Positions 5,689 through 7,325 of a DNA stretch of 7,325 nucleotides are shown here, piece after piece. The position numbers and the translations under genes were made by a program. Position 1 is the first letter of the stretch; each line of letters begins with the position of its first letter. The notes below the pieces were generated by a model. The model was not told the origin of the DNA and searched no databases. It was given only the letters and a program-made list of their open reading frames with translations. The DNA is taken from NCBI GenBank assembly GCA_030590525.1, contig JAUUYI010000097.1, positions 1 to 7,325 of the forward strand, read 5' to 3'. Origin of the DNA: Sedimenticola sp. Lineage in GTDB: Bacteria > Pseudomonadota > Gammaproteobacteria > Chromatiales > Chromatiaceae.

Positions 5689-7026
5689 GTGCATGAGGCG
5701 AGCGACATGCAGGTGATCTTCGGCATCGATCCAATCTGGTTTGCGGGCAGCCTGTTCGTGCTCACCTATGTTCTGATCGTCACCGAGCGCCTGAATCGGG
5801 CGGTCATCTCTCTCACGGCTGCCTGCCTGATGATTCTTGGCGGGGTTCTGACCCAGGAGGAGGCGTTCCAGGGGGTCGACTTCAATACCCTCGGTCTGTT
5901 GACCGGTATGATGATTATCGTCGGCATCACCCGGAAATCCGGGGTGTTTCAGTATCTTGCCATCTGGTCGGCGAAAAAGGTCGGGGCCAGCCCCTGGGGC
6001 ATCCTGGTGATGCTGGTGCTGGTAACGGCATTTCTGTCGGCGACCCTCGACAATGTCACCACCGTGCTGCTGATCGTCCCGGTGACCTTGTTGATCACCG
6101 AGGCCTTGAAGATCAGCGCCTACCCTTATCTGTTCGCCGAGATATTCGCCTCCAATATCGGGGGCACGGCAACCCTCATCGGTGACCCGCCAAATATCAT
6201 GATCGGGTCGGCAGTGGGCCTGACCTTCAATGATTTTCTGCTCAATCTGGCCCCCATTGCCCTGATCATACTGGCACTCATGTTGATTCCGATCTACCTG
6301 ATCTGGGGTCGTCACCTGAAGGCCACGCCGGAGCGGCGGCAGCGGGTGATGGATTATCAGGAACGGGATGCCATTACTGATGTGCGGTTACTGTGGCAGT
6401 CACTGTTCGTGCTTGCGCTGGTGGTTATCGGTTTCATGCTGGCCCACCCCCTGGGACAGCAACCCGCCACCATCGCCATGTTCGGCGCCGCGCTGCTGCT
6501 GGTGCTGGACAATCTGCCCCGAACTGCCTCCGAGCAGTCGGAATCGGTCCACAAATCTTTCTGCGAGGTGGAGTGGACCACCATCTTCTTTTTTATCGGG
6601 TTGTTCATTGTGGTCTATGGCGTAGAGACCACCGGGCTGCTGCAGATGGTGGCCAACCATTTGCTGGAGATGACGGGGGGTGACCTCACCAACACCGTCA
6701 TGGTGATCCTCTGGGTCTCCGCCGTGGCGTCGGCGGTCATCGACAACATCCCGTTCGTGGCTACCATGATCCCCCTGATCGAGAACATGTCCTCCAGTTT
6801 CGGCGGTGCCGAGGGACTGAAACCACTCTGGTGGTCCCTGGCGCTCGGTTCCTGCCTGGGCGGCAACGGCAGCCTGATCGGCGCCAGTGCCAACCTGATC
6901 GTGGCCGGGTTTGCGGAGCGCTCCGGCCAGCCCATCCGCTTTCTGCCGTTCATGCTGATGGCCTTCCCCCTGATGCTGCTTTCGATCCTCGTCAGTACCC
7001 TGTACGTCTATCTGCGTTATCTGTGA
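5689..7026 (+). CDS. ArsB/NhaD-superfamily (P-protein-like) membrane transporter
   Basis: This 445-residue polytopic inner-membrane transporter belongs to the ion-transporter superfamily that includes ArsB, NhaD, SLC13 and the animal OCA2/P protein. The two-fold repeat of the fold is visible. ATLDNVTTVLLIVPVT (118-133) is echoed by AVIDNIPFVATMIPLI (349-364), and SNIGGTATLIGDPPNIMIGS (155-174) by SCLGGNGSLIGASANLIVAG (388-407). A hydrophilic stretch (about 208-232) joins the halves. The substrate cannot be read from sequence: sodium/proton exchange, an organic or inorganic anion, or arsenite are all possible; the IGDPPN motif favours the NhaD/P-protein side over ArsB. The start given is GTG at 5689, with GAGGTGG eight bases upstream; ATG at 5707 (M7), preceded by GAGGCG, is equally plausible. 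It follows the CBS gene by 3 bases. Confidence 0.9.
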   Translation: MHEASDMQVIFGIDPIWFAGSLFVLTYVLIVTERLNRAVISLTAACLMILGGVLTQEEAFQGVDFNTLGLLTGMMIIVGITRKSGVFQYLAIWSAKKVGASPWGILVMLVLVTAFLSATLDNVTTVLLIVPVTLLITEALKISAYPYLFAEIFASNIGGTATLIGDPPNIMIGSAVGLTFNDFLLNLAPIALIILALMLIPIYLIWGRHLKATPERRQRVMDYQERDAITDVRLLWQSLFVLALVVIGFMLAHPLGQQPATIAMFGAALLLVLDNLPRTASEQSESVHKSFCEVEWTTIFFFIGLFIVVYGVETTGLLQMVANHLLEMTGGDLTNTVMVILWVSAVASAVIDNIPFVATMIPLIENMSSSFGGAEGLKPLWWSLALGSCLGGNGSLIGASANLIVAGFAERSGQPIRFLPFMLMAFPLMLLSILVSTLYVYLRYL

Positions 7027-7053
7027 ACCCTGTCGCCCATCGGTAAAGATATT

Positions 7054-7134
7054 GCCGCGGATTTACGCGGATAAAACGCAGATGAGATATTGAAATACGA
7101 TAAAATCCGCGTTTTATCCGCGTGAATCCGCGGC
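7054..7134 (+). repeat. Large inverted repeat, 30-bp arms
   Basis: The arms 7054-7083 and 7105-7134 pair at 28 of 30 positions (mismatches at 7064 and 7080 and their partners) around a 21-base loop. The arms carry the CGCGGAT motif twice (CCGCGGATT, then ACGCGGATAAAACGC). There is no GTAG foot, so it is not the same kind of element as the REPs nearby; similar CGCGGAT palindromes are scattered in many bacterial genomes. It begins 28 bases after the transporter stop. The sequence just after the right arm (TTATGGTTTTCTT) is T-rich, so it may work as that operon's terminator. Its dinucleotide style differs from the coding DNA around it. Confidence 0.85.
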
Positions 7135-7185
7135 TTATGGTTTTCTTATGTAACTCATGAATAAGTCCATGCAAGAACATGAAAG

Positions 7186-7266
7186 GTAGGGTGGATCAAG
7201 CGGAGCGGATCCACCAGGCTACAGAGTGTTGGTGGATCCGTCGCTGCGCTCCTTGATCCACCCTAC
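7186..7266 (+). repeat. REP pair (BIME-like), GGTGGATC stem type
   Basis: This 81-bp element consists of two head-to-head REP units. The left unit is GTAG (7186-7189), stem GGTGGATC (7190-7197) pairing with GATCCACC (7208-7215), with a 10-base loop. The right unit is stem 7231-7238 with 7255-7262, a 16-base loop, and CTAC (7263-7266). The right unit read on the minus strand has loop AAGGAGCGCAGCGACG, matching 14 of 16 bases in the left-unit loop of the 3205-3297 element even though the stem is different. It lies in the gene-free tail of the window (7027-7325); no gene is seen in that tail. Confidence 0.85.
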
Positions 7267-7306
7267 CCGATTGTCCAGGGCTATTGAGAAGTTACTTTCT
7301 TATCGC

Positions 7307-7325
7307 GTAGGGGTGGCACCGAACG
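7307..7325 (+). repeat. Possible start of another REP unit, cut by window end
   Basis: GTAG at 7307-7310 is followed by GGGTGGCACCGAACG. The foot plus a GTGG-rich first arm is how the other REP units in this window begin, and the spacing to the 7186-7266 element (41 bases) is close. The second arm, expected to contain GTGCCACC, would be outside the window, so this cannot be confirmed here. Confidence 0.3.

Noticed and set aside
5203..6315. 370-codon open frame on the minus strand opposite the CBS and transporter genes
   Set aside because: It spans two convincing plus-strand genes, and its translation is a His/Gln/Asp-rich string without domain features, as expected from the reverse of GC-rich membrane-protein coding DNA.
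6992..7180. 62-codon minus-strand frame over the 7054-7134 inverted repeat
   Set aside because: The translation is the repeat itself read as protein (alternating RF/RI/RVNPR segments), a common false gene over such palindromes.

Overview
This 7.3-kb window looks like the chromosome of a GC-rich gammaproteobacterium. The pointers are two tRNA genes with encoded CCA ends, compact modABC genes with ATGA overlaps, gammaproteobacterial-type REP palindromes and the style of the proteins. A free-living or symbiotic sulfur-oxidising lineage would fit, but nothing here fixes the genus. There is no rRNA, insertion sequence, CRISPR array or phage gene.

Layout. Positions 1-100 hold one REP-like hairpin. 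Two tRNA genes follow on the minus strand: Ala(CGC) at 282-357, then Arg(CCT) at 101-177. Divergent from them, on the plus strand, is a complete molybdate ABC transporter operon, modA-modB-modC (467-2975), with 4-base start/stop overlaps at both junctions. A 359-base gene-free stretch (2976-3334) carries two near-identical copies of a long palindromic element in direct orientation. Next is a single 564-codon gene (3335-5029) for a PLP enzyme of the class V aminotransferase/cysteine desulfurase fold with all key catalytic residues visible. A perfect 23-bp-arm REP pair (5041-5123) separates it from a two-gene unit: a small stand-alone CBS-pair protein (5227-5685), and 3 bases later an ArsB/NhaD (P-protein-like) membrane transporter (5689-7026). 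The window ends in non-coding DNA with a large inverted repeat (7054-7134), another REP pair (7186-7266) and perhaps the start of one more (7307 onward).

How the parts work together. ModA captures molybdate in the periplasm, ModB forms the channel and ModC drives import. The desulfurase-like enzyme is physically close, and molybdenum enzymes of the xanthine oxidase class need a sulfurated cofactor, so a link is possible, but the genes are not in one operon and the link is inference. The CBS protein is probably an adenine-nucleotide-sensing regulator of the transporter encoded right after it.

The most unusual feature is the non-coding DNA. Every transcription unit ends at a palindromic element. 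Most of these carry a GTAG foot, as in REP sequences mobilised by RAYT transposases. Between elements the stems differ with matching changes on both arms, while the hairpin interior of two of the types is nearly the same. I found no clear sign of a wholly new multi-gene system.
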